A stretch of DNA of 64,000 nucleotides from Buttiauxella massiliensis (lineage in GTDB: Bacteria > Pseudomonadota > Gammaproteobacteria > Enterobacterales > Enterobacteriaceae): contig NZ_LR722653.1 of NCBI RefSeq assembly GCF_902500225.1, positions 62,001 to 126,000 on the forward strand. Direction: 5' to 3'. Each line of letters starts with the position of its first letter. Position 1 is the first letter of the stretch. Of the stretch, positions 55,546 through 64,000 are shown piece by piece. The position numbers and the translations under genes were made by a program. Under the pieces are notes generated by a model that was given only the letters and a program-made list of their open reading frames with translations, made no database searches and was not told where the DNA came from.

Positions 55546-56600
55546 CTGTCTGAAACTCCTAAAGTTATGGTGACACCCTGCTCTCGCACAGTGCGGCCGA
55601 CCAGGTTTCCGTTGCTCATCAGCCATGCTGTTGGCTGTGACACGCTGCCAACACCCAGGGTCTGGCGCACAAATTCCGATGCCGGAAAGCGGTGCTCATG
55701 TTGGGAAAGTTGGTCAACGCTAAATAGTTCAAAAGGGATTTGATGCTGCTGTGTCAGTTCCAGCAGTGCAGGCTCATCTTGCTTGAGCATCACACTGCCG
55801 ATGGCGCGTAACGCCAGCGGGTCAAAATGGTTTTCCGCCAGTTGCTGACGGAGCAGCGCGGCCACGGTTTGTGGCGATGTGTCACGGCGGCAGCCGATGC
55901 CTGCGACGACGCGCTTTGGCACCAGTTTATAAACGGGAATAGTTAGCGCAGGCTGCGAATCACGCAGCGTGACGCACACCAGCGCATCAAGCTCAGGCAA
56001 TGCATCCAGGCTTTCGACCGCGATAAAACCGCGCGTGTCGTAACGCTCAGCATGTGGCGCAAATTCGCTGTCCCACCACAGGCCAACCCGCTGTTGACTC
56101 ACCAACATTTGGTTGACGGTTTTCACCGCCAGACGGAAATCGAGCATCGTTGCGTCAAGTTTTGCCGCAAGCGTATCAAGCGCCGCCATCTGATTCACAT
56201 CGGTCGCGGTAGTGATGACCGGGTCTGCGTTTAGCAGCGTTGCCAGTTGACAAGTTAGCTCGTTAGCACCACCCATGTGGCCGGAAAGCAGGCTGATAAC
56301 GTGTTCTGCGCGTTCATCCATTACGACAACCGCCGGGTCTTGCAGTTTGTCACACAGCATTGGCGCAATCACCCGCACCACAATTCCGGTGGCCGCAATA
56401 AATACCAGTGCCGAATACTCGCTGAATGCCTGCAGTACCGTTTGAGCAAAACTGCCGCCAAACGGGATAAAACCCGGCTGTAGCAACTTTTCACTGGTAA
56501 AACAGGTCAGCGGCAAGGCTTCACGCAGGCGTTGTGCCAGCACCACGCCACCGGGTGTCAGGCAAAACAGCGCGATCGACTCAGGCCTTGCGGTATTCAT
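55539..56600 (-). CDS. cbiG: Cobalt-precorrin-5A hydrolase CbiG
   Basis: 353 aa from [20 protein letters not shown]; a 20-codon extension would lie fully within cbiF. Conserved parts: [39 protein letters not shown] (central), and the C-terminal domain [15 protein letters not shown]. Opens the lactone ring and releases acetaldehyde. Start overlaps the end of cbiF by 20 bp. Confidence 0.94.
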   Translation of the reverse strand: MNTARPESIALFCLTPGGVVLAQRLREALPLTCFTSEKLLQPGFIPFGGSFAQTVLQAFSEYSALVFIAATGIVVRVIAPMLCDKLQDPAVVVMDERAEHVISLLSGHMGGANELTCQLATLLNADPVITTATDVNQMAALDTLAAKLDATMLDFRLAVKTVNQMLVSQQRVGLWWDSEFAPHAERYDTRGFIAVESLDALPELDALVCVTLRDSQPALTIPVYKLVPKRVVAGIGCRRDTSPQTVAALLRQQLAENHFDPLALRAIGSVMLKQDEPALLELTQQHQIPFELFSVDQLSQHEHRFPASEFVRQTLGVGSVSQPTAWLMSNGNLVGRTVREQGVTITLGVSDRC

Positions 56601-57354
56601 GGCTGAACCCTGCGTCGTAGAGTTTCGAGTAGTGATACTCCTCGCCCAAAAACGCCCCAACCATAATCAGCGCCGTTTTACGAATTCCGGCTTCGCGTAC
56701 TTTTTCGGCAATATCACTCAGGGTGCCGCGTAACTCCTGGCAATCAGGCCAGGTGGCTTTATAGACTACCGCGACTGGCGTATCTGCTGGATAACCGCCT
56801 TCAATCAGGCGTTCTGCCACACGGTTAATCCGTTGTACCGAGAGAAAAATGGCCATTGAGGTTTGGTGTTTTGCGAAGGATTCAAGCTGTTCGAGCTGTG
56901 GCATCGGCGTGCGGCCTTCGATACGCGTGATGATCAGGCTCTGCGAGACTTCCGGTACGGTGTATTCCACGCCAAGTTGTGCAGCAGCGCCCAAAAACGC
57001 ACTGACTCCCGGCACAGAAACGTAGCCAATACCGAGTTTGGTGAGCATTTCGCCCTGTTCGCGGATTGAGCCATACAGCGAGAGATCTCCGGTTTGCAGG
57101 CGCACCACCAGTTTGCCCGCCTTCACGCCGTTTTCCATCAACTCAATAATCTCTTCGAGATTGAGCGCGGCGCTGTCGTGGCATTCGGCGCCAGGCTGGC
57201 AGTAATCCAGCAGTTCAGGATTGATGAGCGAACCGGCATAAATCACCACTTCGGCCTGTTGCAAGATGCGATAGCCTTTCAGCGTAATCAGCTCTTTGTC
57301 GCCCGGACCTGCGCCAACGAACCAGACTTTGCGGGTATCAAATAACTCAGTCAT
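56581..57354 (-). CDS. cbiF: Cobalt-precorrin-4 C11-methyltransferase CbiF
   Basis: 257 aa. [22 protein letters not shown] at the start, [16 protein letters not shown] and [22 protein letters not shown] are tetrapyrrole methylase motifs typical of CbiF/CobM. Start overlaps the cbiT stop by 8 bp. Confidence 0.96.
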   Translation of the reverse strand: MTELFDTRKVWFVGAGPGDKELITLKGYRILQQAEVVIYAGSLINPELLDYCQPGAECHDSAALNLEEIIELMENGVKAGKLVVRLQTGDLSLYGSIREQGEMLTKLGIGYVSVPGVSAFLGAAAQLGVEYTVPEVSQSLIITRIEGRTPMPQLEQLESFAKHQTSMAIFLSVQRINRVAERLIEGGYPADTPVAVVYKATWPDCQELRGTLSDIAEKVREAGIRKTALIMVGAFLGEEYHYSKLYDAGFSHEYRKA

Positions 57355-57916
57355 TGCTTCCTTCCTTGCGACAAGAGATCAAATAAGTGGGATTGTTCGG
57401 TTTGAAGTAGTGCCCACTGCCAAGCGTTGCGAGGTTTGCCACCTGCAATTGCAGACAGTCGAAATCGCTCACCGCGCATTGTTCAAGGTGAGTTAGCGCG
57501 CAGGTTAAGTTTTCCAGCAGGATGAACGTCATCACCAGACGCCCGCCGGGATGCAAATGCGCCAGCGACCAGTCGATCAATTCCGTAAGTTGCCCACCAC
57601 TGCCCCCGATAAACACCGCATCGGCCATCACGTTCAGCTCTATTGGCGCGTACCCGCTGATGATTTCAACGTTCGGACAAGCGAAAAGCTCACGGTTTTC
57701 TGCCATCAGCGCCAGCGCGTCAGGGTTGCGCTCAATTGCCGACACCTGCAATTGCGGGTACCGCATCGCCGCTTCAAGGGACACGCTGCCGGTGCCTGCG
57801 CCGATGTCGATAAAGTGCGTGGAGTGCTGTAATTGCAGGCGATCGAGCGCCTGAGTACGTACCACTTCTTTAGTCATCGGAACGCGTGCACCGCGTAAAA
57901 ACAGATCATCTTTCAT
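57347..57916 (-). CDS. cbiT: Cobalt-precorrin-6B C15-methyltransferase (decarboxylating) CbiT
   Basis: 189 aa. Rossmann methyltransferase with [21 protein letters not shown] (SAM-binding) and [17 protein letters not shown]; begins [20 protein letters not shown] as in the family. Partner of CbiE. Start overlaps the cbiE stop by 11 bp. Confidence 0.95.
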   Translation of the reverse strand: MKDDLFLRGARVPMTKEVVRTQALDRLQLQHSTHFIDIGAGTGSVSLEAAMRYPQLQVSAIERNPDALALMAENRELFACPNVEIISGYAPIELNVMADAVFIGGSGGQLTELIDWSLAHLHPGGRLVMTFILLENLTCALTHLEQCAVSDFDCLQLQVANLATLGSGHYFKPNNPTYLISCRKEGSND

Positions 57917-58508
57917 TGAGTATTATCACCACATTCATCGAGTAAGACTCCGCCACATCGGCGGCGCGCAAGCGATGGATTCGTTCATCTGCTGACGACA
58001 GGTTCTCGCCAATAATGAGAATGGGATTGAGGCCGCGCATCAGAAATGCCTGGGCGATGGCATGCGGCCCGATAATGGTGTCGGTGACCATTGCCACTTT
58101 TTGGTGCGCCACAATCGCGTTGAAATCGGGTTCACGCCCATGGCTGCTGGTGATCCATAAGTCGTTCATATCGACGGCCGCTTTGGCGCATAGATATTGA
58201 ATCGAGCTGATGCCGGGAATGATGCACAGTTGTTCAGGCGGGAAACTTGCTGCCAGACGTTTGCCAATGCCATAAACCAGCGGGTCGCCAGAGGCCAGCA
58301 CCACTATTTGCTGGCTTAGGCGTTCACTAAGCCAGGTGATTAAGCCTTCAAGATCGCTATCCAACAAACGCGTTTGGGCCTCCGAATCAGCAAACAGCGC
58401 CAGTTGACGTGCGCCGCCCACCAGAATCTGCGCTTCATCAATGGCGATACGCGCCTGGAAAGTCAGATACTCCGCAGCCCCTGGTCCAATACCTACAACG
58501 GTCAGCAT
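57906..58508 (-). CDS. cbiE: Cobalt-precorrin-7 C5-methyltransferase CbiE
   Basis: 200 aa. [37 protein letters not shown] and [20 protein letters not shown] are tetrapyrrole methylase motifs. In some bacteria CbiE and CbiT are fused (CobL); here separate. Start overlaps cbiD by 7 bp. Confidence 0.95.
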   Translation of the reverse strand: MLTVVGIGPGAAEYLTFQARIAIDEAQILVGGARQLALFADSEAQTRLLDSDLEGLITWLSERLSQQIVVLASGDPLVYGIGKRLAASFPPEQLCIIPGISSIQYLCAKAAVDMNDLWITSSHGREPDFNAIVAHQKVAMVTDTIIGPHAIAQAFLMRGLNPILIIGENLSSADERIHRLRAADVAESYSMNVVIILNER

Positions 58509-59638
58509 CGCAACTCCTGAGCTATTTCAGCCACCGGGCGGCTACTGCCTAAAACCTGGTTATCGAACGAGAATAAAATGGCGTCGCACTTAGGCGGGGA
58601 TTGGGTGAAACGCAGCATCTCAGCAACACGCTCACAGATGCGGATTGCCAGGCGTTCAAACACGCCCATCCAGCCTTGCTCCGCGATAATTTCAAGTGCC
58701 GCTTCAGTGGTGTCGCAATGGCTTACGGCTTCCAGCAACGAAAACGGCGCGCCCATTAATGCCAGGTGTGCGACCAACGTCTCCATACGCCCATCGGCAA
58801 TGTGGCTGTGGGTGTGGAAAATCCCGGCGGCGACTTTCACCAACTTGCCAGGGTGGCCAATCAACACGATGTGACGGTACTCAAGGCGCACCGCTTCCTG
58901 AATCATGTAGCCGACGAAATTGCTCATCGTCACCACACATTCACTGTCCAAATCGAGTTGCTCGCGGACAAAACGTTCACCGTGGTTGCCCGGCACCAGA
59001 ATGACTTTATCCAGCCCGGCGGCGCGTTTCATTTCCAGCTCGAGTGCCAGTGAACGCTTCCAGCTTTCTTCGGACATCGGCATCACAATACCGGTGGTAC
59101 CGATTATCGAAATCCCGCCCAAAATCCCGAGGCGATGGTTGTAGGTTTTCTTTGCTCGCTCCTCACCTTCTGGAGCAAAAATTTCAATTTCGGCACCACG
59201 TTCCGCGCCGATAACTTCACGCACCGCCGCTTCAATGGTCTGGCGCGGTGTGCGGTTAATGGCCGATTCGCCAATGGGCAAACCGATGCCTTTGCGTGTG
59301 ACTTTGCCGACCCCGGTACCGCCGCGCAGTGTGATCGCACCGCTGTCATTAAGCTGCACGCGAGCGAAAATCAGCATGCCGTGAGTCGCATCGACGTCAT
59401 CGCCACCATCTTTACGGATTGCTGCCGTCGCCTGCTGACCTTCGATAATTGGCATTTCAACGTTGAGATGCAGTGTGACGCCTGAAGGGGTGACGATAGA
59501 AACCTGGTCGATCACGTGCTGGCGCAATACCATCAGAGCCGCGACTTTAGCCGCAGCAGTGGCGCATGAACCGGTGGTGTAGCCTTTGCGGTATGCCTTG
59601 CCTTTATGCCAGACGCAATCGGCGTTTTGCTCGCTCAC
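58502..59638 (-). CDS. cbiD: Cobalt-precorrin-5B C1-methyltransferase CbiD
   Basis: 378 aa. [24 protein letters not shown] start ([20 protein letters not shown]), [38 protein letters not shown] and [20 protein letters not shown] are CbiD hallmarks. Structurally unlike the other methylases of the pathway. Start overlaps the cbiC stop by 4 bp. Confidence 0.96.
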   Translation of the reverse strand: MSEQNADCVWHKGKAYRKGYTTGSCATAAAKVAALMVLRQHVIDQVSIVTPSGVTLHLNVEMPIIEGQQATAAIRKDGGDDVDATHGMLIFARVQLNDSGAITLRGGTGVGKVTRKGIGLPIGESAINRTPRQTIEAAVREVIGAERGAEIEIFAPEGEERAKKTYNHRLGILGGISIIGTTGIVMPMSEESWKRSLALELEMKRAAGLDKVILVPGNHGERFVREQLDLDSECVVTMSNFVGYMIQEAVRLEYRHIVLIGHPGKLVKVAAGIFHTHSHIADGRMETLVAHLALMGAPFSLLEAVSHCDTTEAALEIIAEQGWMGVFERLAIRICERVAEMLRFTQSPPKCDAILFSFDNQVLGSSRPVAEIAQELRC

Positions 59639-60267
59639 TGAGCCTCCCGCAAGCGGTAAAGCAGCGCGTTCACAATGGCTGCGGCAACGTTACTGCCGCC
59701 TTTGCGCCCACGGGCGGCAATGGCGGGTAAACCGCTTTCAACCAGCGCTTCTTTAGACTCTTCAGCCCCGACAAACCCGACGGGCACGCCGATAACGGCT
59801 GAAGGTTTGGCTCCTAACTCTAACAAGCGGAACAGCGCGGTTGGCGCATTACCAAAGACAAAGACCTTCTCGCCATCTTCCTCTAAAGCCAGATCCACCG
59901 CCGCCATAGAACGAGTCACGCCCTGATCTTTGGCATGTGCCACCACGCGCGGGTCGCTAATAAAGCAGCGGCAGCTACAACCAAACTCTGCCAGCAGGGT
60001 CTTGTTAATACCCGAAAGTGCCATGGTGGTATCGGTGTACAACGTGCAACCACGCAACAAACTGGCGGTCAGTTTTTCGATGACATCAGGTGAAAACCAC
60101 AAAATATCCAGCCACTCAAAATCGGCAGTAGTATGGATAACCCGCTTGATCATCGCTTCCTGAATGGCATCGTTAAAACGATATTCCGGGCGCTCGGCGG
60201 CAATAATTTCGCTAATGATTTCAAAACTGTGCTGCTCAATAAGCTGCGGTTGTTGCAGGTAGTTCAT
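59635..60267 (-). CDS. cbiC: Cobalt-precorrin-8 methylmutase CbiC
   Basis: 210 aa. The catalytic His is in [37 protein letters not shown] and [16 protein letters not shown] are family motifs. Moves the C11 methyl group to C12 giving cobyrinate. Separated by 9 bp from cbiB. Confidence 0.96.
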   Translation of the reverse strand: MNYLQQPQLIEQHSFEIISEIIAAERPEYRFNDAIQEAMIKRVIHTTADFEWLDILWFSPDVIEKLTASLLRGCTLYTDTTMALSGINKTLLAEFGCSCRCFISDPRVVAHAKDQGVTRSMAAVDLALEEDGEKVFVFGNAPTALFRLLELGAKPSAVIGVPVGFVGAEESKEALVESGLPAIAARGRKGGSNVAAAIVNALLYRLREAQ

Positions 60268-60276
60268 AAGGTGTCC

Positions 60277-61236
60277 TTAAGCTATGCCAGGTGCAAGTAC
60301 GCGCAATGCGGCAAACAGCAGCAAAGCAAACAGCGAAGCCAACATCATGAGTTGAATGGTGCGAGTAATATCGTCAAGGGCAATGCCGCGCTGCTCATCC
60401 CCCATCCACGGTTTTTCTACCCGCTCGCCAAAATAGGTGTTCGGCCCGCCCAGGCGGATACCCAGCGCACCGGCAACGGTAGCCTCAGGCCAGGCACAAT
60501 TCGGACTGCTGTGTTGATAGCGGTCACGCCAGCCGATAAGCAGCGCCTGGCGAGGATTAGCTCGCAAGAAAAAGGCCGCGAGGGTAAGCAACAACCAGCT
60601 CAATCTTGCGGGAATGAAATTAGCGAGGTCATCAAGCCGGGCGCTGACATAACCAATAGCGCGATATTTTTCGGTTTTATAACCGACCATGGAGTCGAGG
60701 GTATTGATAGCTTTGTAGGCCAGGGCAAGTGGTGCACCGCCAATCATCAGGAAGAACAGTGGAGCAATCACACCATCGACACTATTTTCTGCCACCGTTT
60801 CGACCACCGCACGGGTGATTTGCGGGCGCTCGAGTTGCGAAGTATCACGCCCGACTATCCAGGATAATTTCTCGCGACTCTCTTCTAGAGTGCCATCTTT
60901 GAGTGCGCGATAAACCTCGAGAGCCGCATCACTCAAGCAACGGGCGGCAAGTACGGTATAAATCATCCACACCTCAACCAGCCAGCCTAGCCACACAGAT
61001 ACCTGGTTTGCGAGGTGCAATACTCCCCAACTCACGCCCCAGGTCGAACCCACCACAACCAGCCATAACACGCCGCCGCCGATTTTCAGCGCGCGGTCGC
61101 TTTTGCAGCACCGGCGTATCTGGCGCTGCGTAAAGCTGATGAGATTGCCAATCCAGCGCACCGGATGTGGCCAGTGATGCGGGTCACCGAGCCAATAATC
61201 CAGTAACCACGCGACAGCCCACGCAAGAAGTGTCAT
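60277..61236 (-). CDS. cbiB: Adenosylcobinamide-phosphate synthase CbiB
   Basis: 319 aa from MTLLAWAVAWLLDYWLGDPHHWPHPV, equal in length to Salmonella CbiB; a 49-codon longer frame lies within cbiA. Membrane protein with about five helices; conserved VAETVAENSVDGVIAPLFF and GGPNTYFG. Attaches aminopropanol phosphate to cobyric acid, using the product made from threonine phosphate by CobD, which depends on PduX. Start overlaps cbiA by 4 bp. Confidence 0.95.
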   Translation of the reverse strand: MTLLAWAVAWLLDYWLGDPHHWPHPVRWIGNLISFTQRQIRRCCKSDRALKIGGGVLWLVVVGSTWGVSWGVLHLANQVSVWLGWLVEVWMIYTVLAARCLSDAALEVYRALKDGTLEESREKLSWIVGRDTSQLERPQITRAVVETVAENSVDGVIAPLFFLMIGGAPLALAYKAINTLDSMVGYKTEKYRAIGYVSARLDDLANFIPARLSWLLLTLAAFFLRANPRQALLIGWRDRYQHSSPNCAWPEATVAGALGIRLGGPNTYFGERVEKPWMGDEQRGIALDDITRTIQLMMLASLFALLLFAALRVLAPGIA

Positions 61237-62615
61237 AGGTGATTCCTCGCAAGTGTTAGCCAGCGATTGAGTAACGAGGGACGTTGAGCGAAATGAACAT
61301 GCAGGTAACTTGCAAAGGTCGCATGATGCTGAATACCGCCCTGCCAGCGCGAAATAGCTACACCATCGCGCCATTTGCAACAATCGAGAGCGGCAGGTAA
61401 TGAGCCGCTGAAATCTGAATAATGGAATTCGTGCCCGCGCAGGGTTTCGCCTTTTTTGGCAAGTAACGTGTCGTGTAATGCCGTGGCTTCGCAGTAGCCA
61501 AAACGCGTCAGTCGCTTACCCATCTGGCTGTGGCCTGGCAATACGCCACACATGGCATGGGTTTCCTCATTCCCGTCAGTCAGAGATTCTCCCAGATACA
61601 TCAACCCGCCACATTCGGCGTACAGCGGAATTCGCTGCTGATGTGCCTTTTGCAGGGACTCACGCATTTTGATATTGGTGGCGAGTTTTGCGGCATGGAC
61701 TTCGGGGTAACCGCCGCCGAGCCAGATCATTTGGCAGTCTGGGAGTTTAGTGTCATGCAAGGGGCTAAAACGTTGGATTTTTACCCCTGCCTGCTCGAGC
61801 AATTCGAGGTTGTCCGGGTAATAAAAGTTGAAGGCTTCATCTTCGGCAAGCGCAAGCGTAAGCCCATCAGCCAGTGCCGCATCAGGTATAACCGGCGCTT
61901 CACCTTGTGGCAGCGAGTTCAGGCGAGATAAATTTAACAGGAGGTCAATGTTGACGGTTTCTTCGAGCTGCTGCGCCAGCTGCTGCCAGCGTTCATCTTG
62001 CGGCGCATTTTCTTGGGCAGGAACGAGCCCGAGATGTCGTGCAGGCAAAGCCACATCGGCCATGACAGGCACGCGGCCAAGCACCGGAATACCGCAATAA
62101 CGGGTGATGGCATCGGCAAGTAATTGATAATGGCTATCGCTGTTGACGCGATTAAGAATAACGCCCGCGATATTTAACGTTGGGTCAAATCTCTGAAAGC
62201 CCATTACCGTTGCAGCAATAGAAGTGGAGACAGCTTTACCGTCCACTAGCAAAATCACCGGGCAACCGAGCTGTTTTGCCATTGCAGCACTGCTGCAATA
62301 GTTGGGGTCAGTTCCGTAACCATCGTACAGCCCCATCACGCCTTCGATAACGGCGACATCAGCGTGCTGCATTTGCTTTGCAAACAGACCATTAAGGGTT
62401 GGCGTGGGCAGCATAAACGCATCGAGATTGCGTGAGGCAATGCCAGACACAGCACTGTGCCAGCCGCTATCGAGGTAATCGGGGCCGATCTTGAAGGGTT
62501 GAACGCGCTGGCCGCGCAGCATGAGGGTACGAAGCAGCCCGAGCGTGACGGTGGTTTTGCCACAGCCGCTGCTGGTTCCTGCAATGACGAATGCGTGTTT
62601 CGCTGCCCCTGCCAT
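61233..62615 (-). CDS. cbiA: Cobyrinic acid a,c-diamide synthase CbiA
   Basis: 460 aa. N-terminal ATPase with IAGTSSGCGKTTVTLGLLRT and C-terminal glutamine amidotransferase with the nucleophile Cys in YAECGGLMYLG. Amidates the a and c side chains. First gene of the operon. The leader upstream carries the cobalamin riboswitch and the second copy of the 124-bp repeat. Confidence 0.96.
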   Translation of the reverse strand: MAGAAKHAFVIAGTSSGCGKTTVTLGLLRTLMLRGQRVQPFKIGPDYLDSGWHSAVSGIASRNLDAFMLPTPTLNGLFAKQMQHADVAVIEGVMGLYDGYGTDPNYCSSAAMAKQLGCPVILLVDGKAVSTSIAATVMGFQRFDPTLNIAGVILNRVNSDSHYQLLADAITRYCGIPVLGRVPVMADVALPARHLGLVPAQENAPQDERWQQLAQQLEETVNIDLLLNLSRLNSLPQGEAPVIPDAALADGLTLALAEDEAFNFYYPDNLELLEQAGVKIQRFSPLHDTKLPDCQMIWLGGGYPEVHAAKLATNIKMRESLQKAHQQRIPLYAECGGLMYLGESLTDGNEETHAMCGVLPGHSQMGKRLTRFGYCEATALHDTLLAKKGETLRGHEFHYSDFSGSLPAALDCCKWRDGVAISRWQGGIQHHATFASYLHVHFAQRPSLLNRWLTLARNHL

Positions 62616-62727
62616 AATTGCCTTTTACTTTCTTCGGCAAAATGCGGATGTCAGCACGTGCGCGCACCTTGCGGCTGCACGCATCTGATGACAACTGGCT
62701 TCCCACCGAAGGAGTTGTTTAAAATAT

Positions 62728-62851
62728 TACCCGGAATAATTCGAGGTGCAGGCAGGCGGCAATCGAGCAAATCCCGATGAGCTTACTGTAGTAAGTGATT
62801 CGGGTTTGTCAGTGCAGCCAACGCACCTGCAACTTGAAGTATGACGGGTAC
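62728..62851. repeat. 124-bp imperfect palindromic repeat, copy 2
   Basis: Starts TACCCGGAATAATTCGAGGT and ends AACTTGAAGTATGACGGGTA, with inner arms AAATCCCGATGAGCTTAC / GTAAGTGATTCGGGTTTG. Same length and plan as copy 1 at 21251-21374. It lies between the riboswitch and the cbiA start, so it is transcribed as part of the cob leader. Confidence 0.85.
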
Positions 62852-62859
62852 GGCTGACA

Positions 62860-63010
62860 AGTCGGTCTTCTGGCTTAGCGTCATTCTCGCCCGCCCTTCC
62901 CAATCAAAGATCAGTGGTTACGCGGGTTCGTCGGCATCACAGCAGCGGGGGCTGCGGGGGATTGTCACCCCCTTCCCAGCCATGTTTGACACATGGCATA
63001 AACGAGTCAG
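62860..63010 (-). ncRNA. Cobalamin (AdoCbl) riboswitch of the cob operon
   Basis: Read on the minus strand, the segment contains the conserved blocks GGGAAGGGGGTGACAATCCC, GCAGCCCCCGCTGCTGTGA, a stem region with CCACTGATCTTTGATTGGGAAGG, and the 3' B12 box AAGCCAGAAGACCGAC. These are the core of the cobalamin riboswitch. It lies about 245 bp before cbiA and should lower cob expression when adenosylcobalamin is abundant. The ends given are approximate. Confidence 0.93.
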
Positions 63011-63166
63011 TTGTATCGTGCATGATTCTCAAATTATCATGCACGCAAATGTATTGAAGCTGACACAGTGTAAAAGCTAATAGATATTGAGTGTTGCGCT
63101 ATAACAATTTTTACTGATTTTTTAGGTATTGTGCCGAAGAAGATGAAATGAATTTCACGATAACAA

Positions 63167-64000
63167 ATGGTTGCTCTCACGATGTCTGAAGCGCGTTGCC
63201 CGGCGTCCTGCGGTGAATTAATTCAGGGCTGGATAGATGGCGGGGAAAAACTGGTGTCCTGCCCTATAGACTGGTTTAGCACCGTTGAAGTCAGTGAAGG
63301 CAAGAGGCTCTCCGGCGAGCGGCTCCGAATGCGCCAGATGCTGGAGCGCGTCGTCACGTACTTTGGCTATTCCACTGCGCTAGCAAACAGCCTGAGTATT
63401 AATCTGGAATCAACGGTTCCTGTCGGAAAAGGACTTGCCAGTAGCACTGCGGATATTGCCGCCACAGCAGTTGCTACCGCGCGTCATTTAGGTGAAATGC
63501 TGGATGAGTCCACGCTTGCCACTTTATGCGTACAACTAGAACCAACGGACAGCACGATTTTTCGCAAGCCAACTCTTTTTGACCATATCCAGGCACAAGT
63601 ACAAATTAGCTGCCAGCCCACGCCAATGTTGGAAATTCTGCTGCTTGAAAGCAATACCACGCTTTTGACGGAGGATTATCATCGTTACGAACGAGAATCA
63701 GTGTTAATCCATAACGCGGGCTTACTGGATAACGCCTGGCAGACGCTACAACGCAGTTGCCGACAACAAGATGCCCGGTTGTTAGGTGAAGCCACTACAA
63801 TGAGTGCCAAAGCCTGCCAGCAACTGTTAGTAAAACCCATGTTTTCCCAACTATTATCCCTGGTCGAAGAGTCAGATTTATACGGGTTAAATGTGGCGCA
63901 TAGCGGCAGTGTGGTGGGATTGATGCTTGATACCAGCAAGCATGATGTTGAGAAAACCCTCTGGCTGATAAAGCATTTAGAGATTGATAGGCATTATCCG
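63167..64000 (+). CDS. pduX: L-threonine kinase PduX, cut by the window end
   Basis: 278 codons visible, against about 300 in Salmonella PduX. GHMP kinase: RCPASCGELIQGW at the start, ATP loop PVGKGLASSTADIAATAVA, VQLEPTDSTIF, and VAHSGSVVGLMLD near the end. It phosphorylates L-threonine for the aminopropanol arm of cobalamin. An in-frame ATG 15 bp downstream is an alternative start; neither has a clear ribosome site. It is divergent from cbiA, not at the end of a pdu operon as in Salmonella. Confidence 0.93.
   Translation, partial: MVALTMSEARCPASCGELIQGWIDGGEKLVSCPIDWFSTVEVSEGKRLSGERLRMRQMLERVVTYFGYSTALANSLSINLESTVPVGKGLASSTADIAATAVATARHLGEMLDESTLATLCVQLEPTDSTIFRKPTLFDHIQAQVQISCQPTPMLEILLLESNTTLLTEDYHRYERESVLIHNAGLLDNAWQTLQRSCRQQDARLLGEATTMSAKACQQLLVKPMFSQLLSLVEESDLYGLNVAHSGSVVGLMLDTSKHDVEKTLWLIKHLEIDRHYP

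Noticed and set aside
60133..60867. 244-codon plus-strand frame across cbiB and cbiC
   Set aside because: Opposite two strongly conserved genes and with no recognisable domain; a shadow frame.

Overview
The window is chromosomal DNA of a gammaproteobacterium of the Enterobacteriaceae, close to Escherichia, Citrobacter and Salmonella but not recognisably any of them. The left end follows the E. coli order yedP-dgcQ-yodC-yedI-yedA-vsr-dcm-yedJ-mtfA-asnT. The yeeO relative, a second tRNA-Asn and cobT-cobS-cobU also keep E. coli-like relative positions. The right third carries a complete anaerobic cobalamin operon of the Salmonella cbi/cob type. No phage, integrase, transposase or CRISPR array was seen.

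Layout. 1-10.1 kb: conserved yed block, with a small exported-protein gene of unknown function inserted between vsr and dcm. 10.2-27.1 kb: segment bounded by two identical tRNA-Asn genes, holding an iron(III) ABC transporter behind a candidate Fur box, a decayed MFS/LysR pair, a LysR-controlled quinone reductase/nitroreductase/monooxygenase cluster, an AbgT-type transporter, yeeO, and a second branched-chain amino acid (liv-type) ABC operon. 27.2-29.2 kb: a Gfo/Idh/MocA oxidoreductase and an RluA-type pseudouridine synthase. 29.6-35.2 kb: a sugar operon (PTS IICB, RpiB-type isomerase, AlsE-type epimerase, divergent GH1 6-phospho-beta-glycosidase) with a divergent RpiR-type regulator. 35.2-45.8 kb: accessory genes including a GrpB-family remnant, a chloramphenicol acetyltransferase, a periplasmic sensor-like protein translationally coupled to a GGDEF-EAL enzyme, the copper protein cueP behind a CueR-type promoter, an NMT1-type ABC transporter with a deaminase, an acuI-like reductase and a RelE/Xre toxin-antitoxin pair. 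46-63 kb: the cbiABCDETFGHJKLMNQOP-cobUST operon, read leftward from a cobalamin riboswitch. 63.2 kb to the end: pduX, divergent and cut by the window edge.

The most interesting system is the sugar operon at 29.6-35.2 kb. RpiB-type and AlsE-type enzymes together convert D-allose 6-phosphate through D-allulose 6-phosphate to fructose 6-phosphate, and the E. coli allose regulator is also of the RpiR family. Here these genes sit with a PTS permease instead of an ABC transporter and with a GH1 phospho-glycosidase. That glycosidase has lost the conserved active-site His that normally contacts O3 of the sugar, the very position where allose differs from glucose. I infer a PTS route for plant-type beta-D-allosides; this is a hypothesis from sequence and context, not a demonstrated function.

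The window also carries several families of intergenic repeats: REP-type palindromes, and a 124-bp imperfect palindromic element present twice at full length and once as a short derivative. One full copy supplies the last codons of livF.
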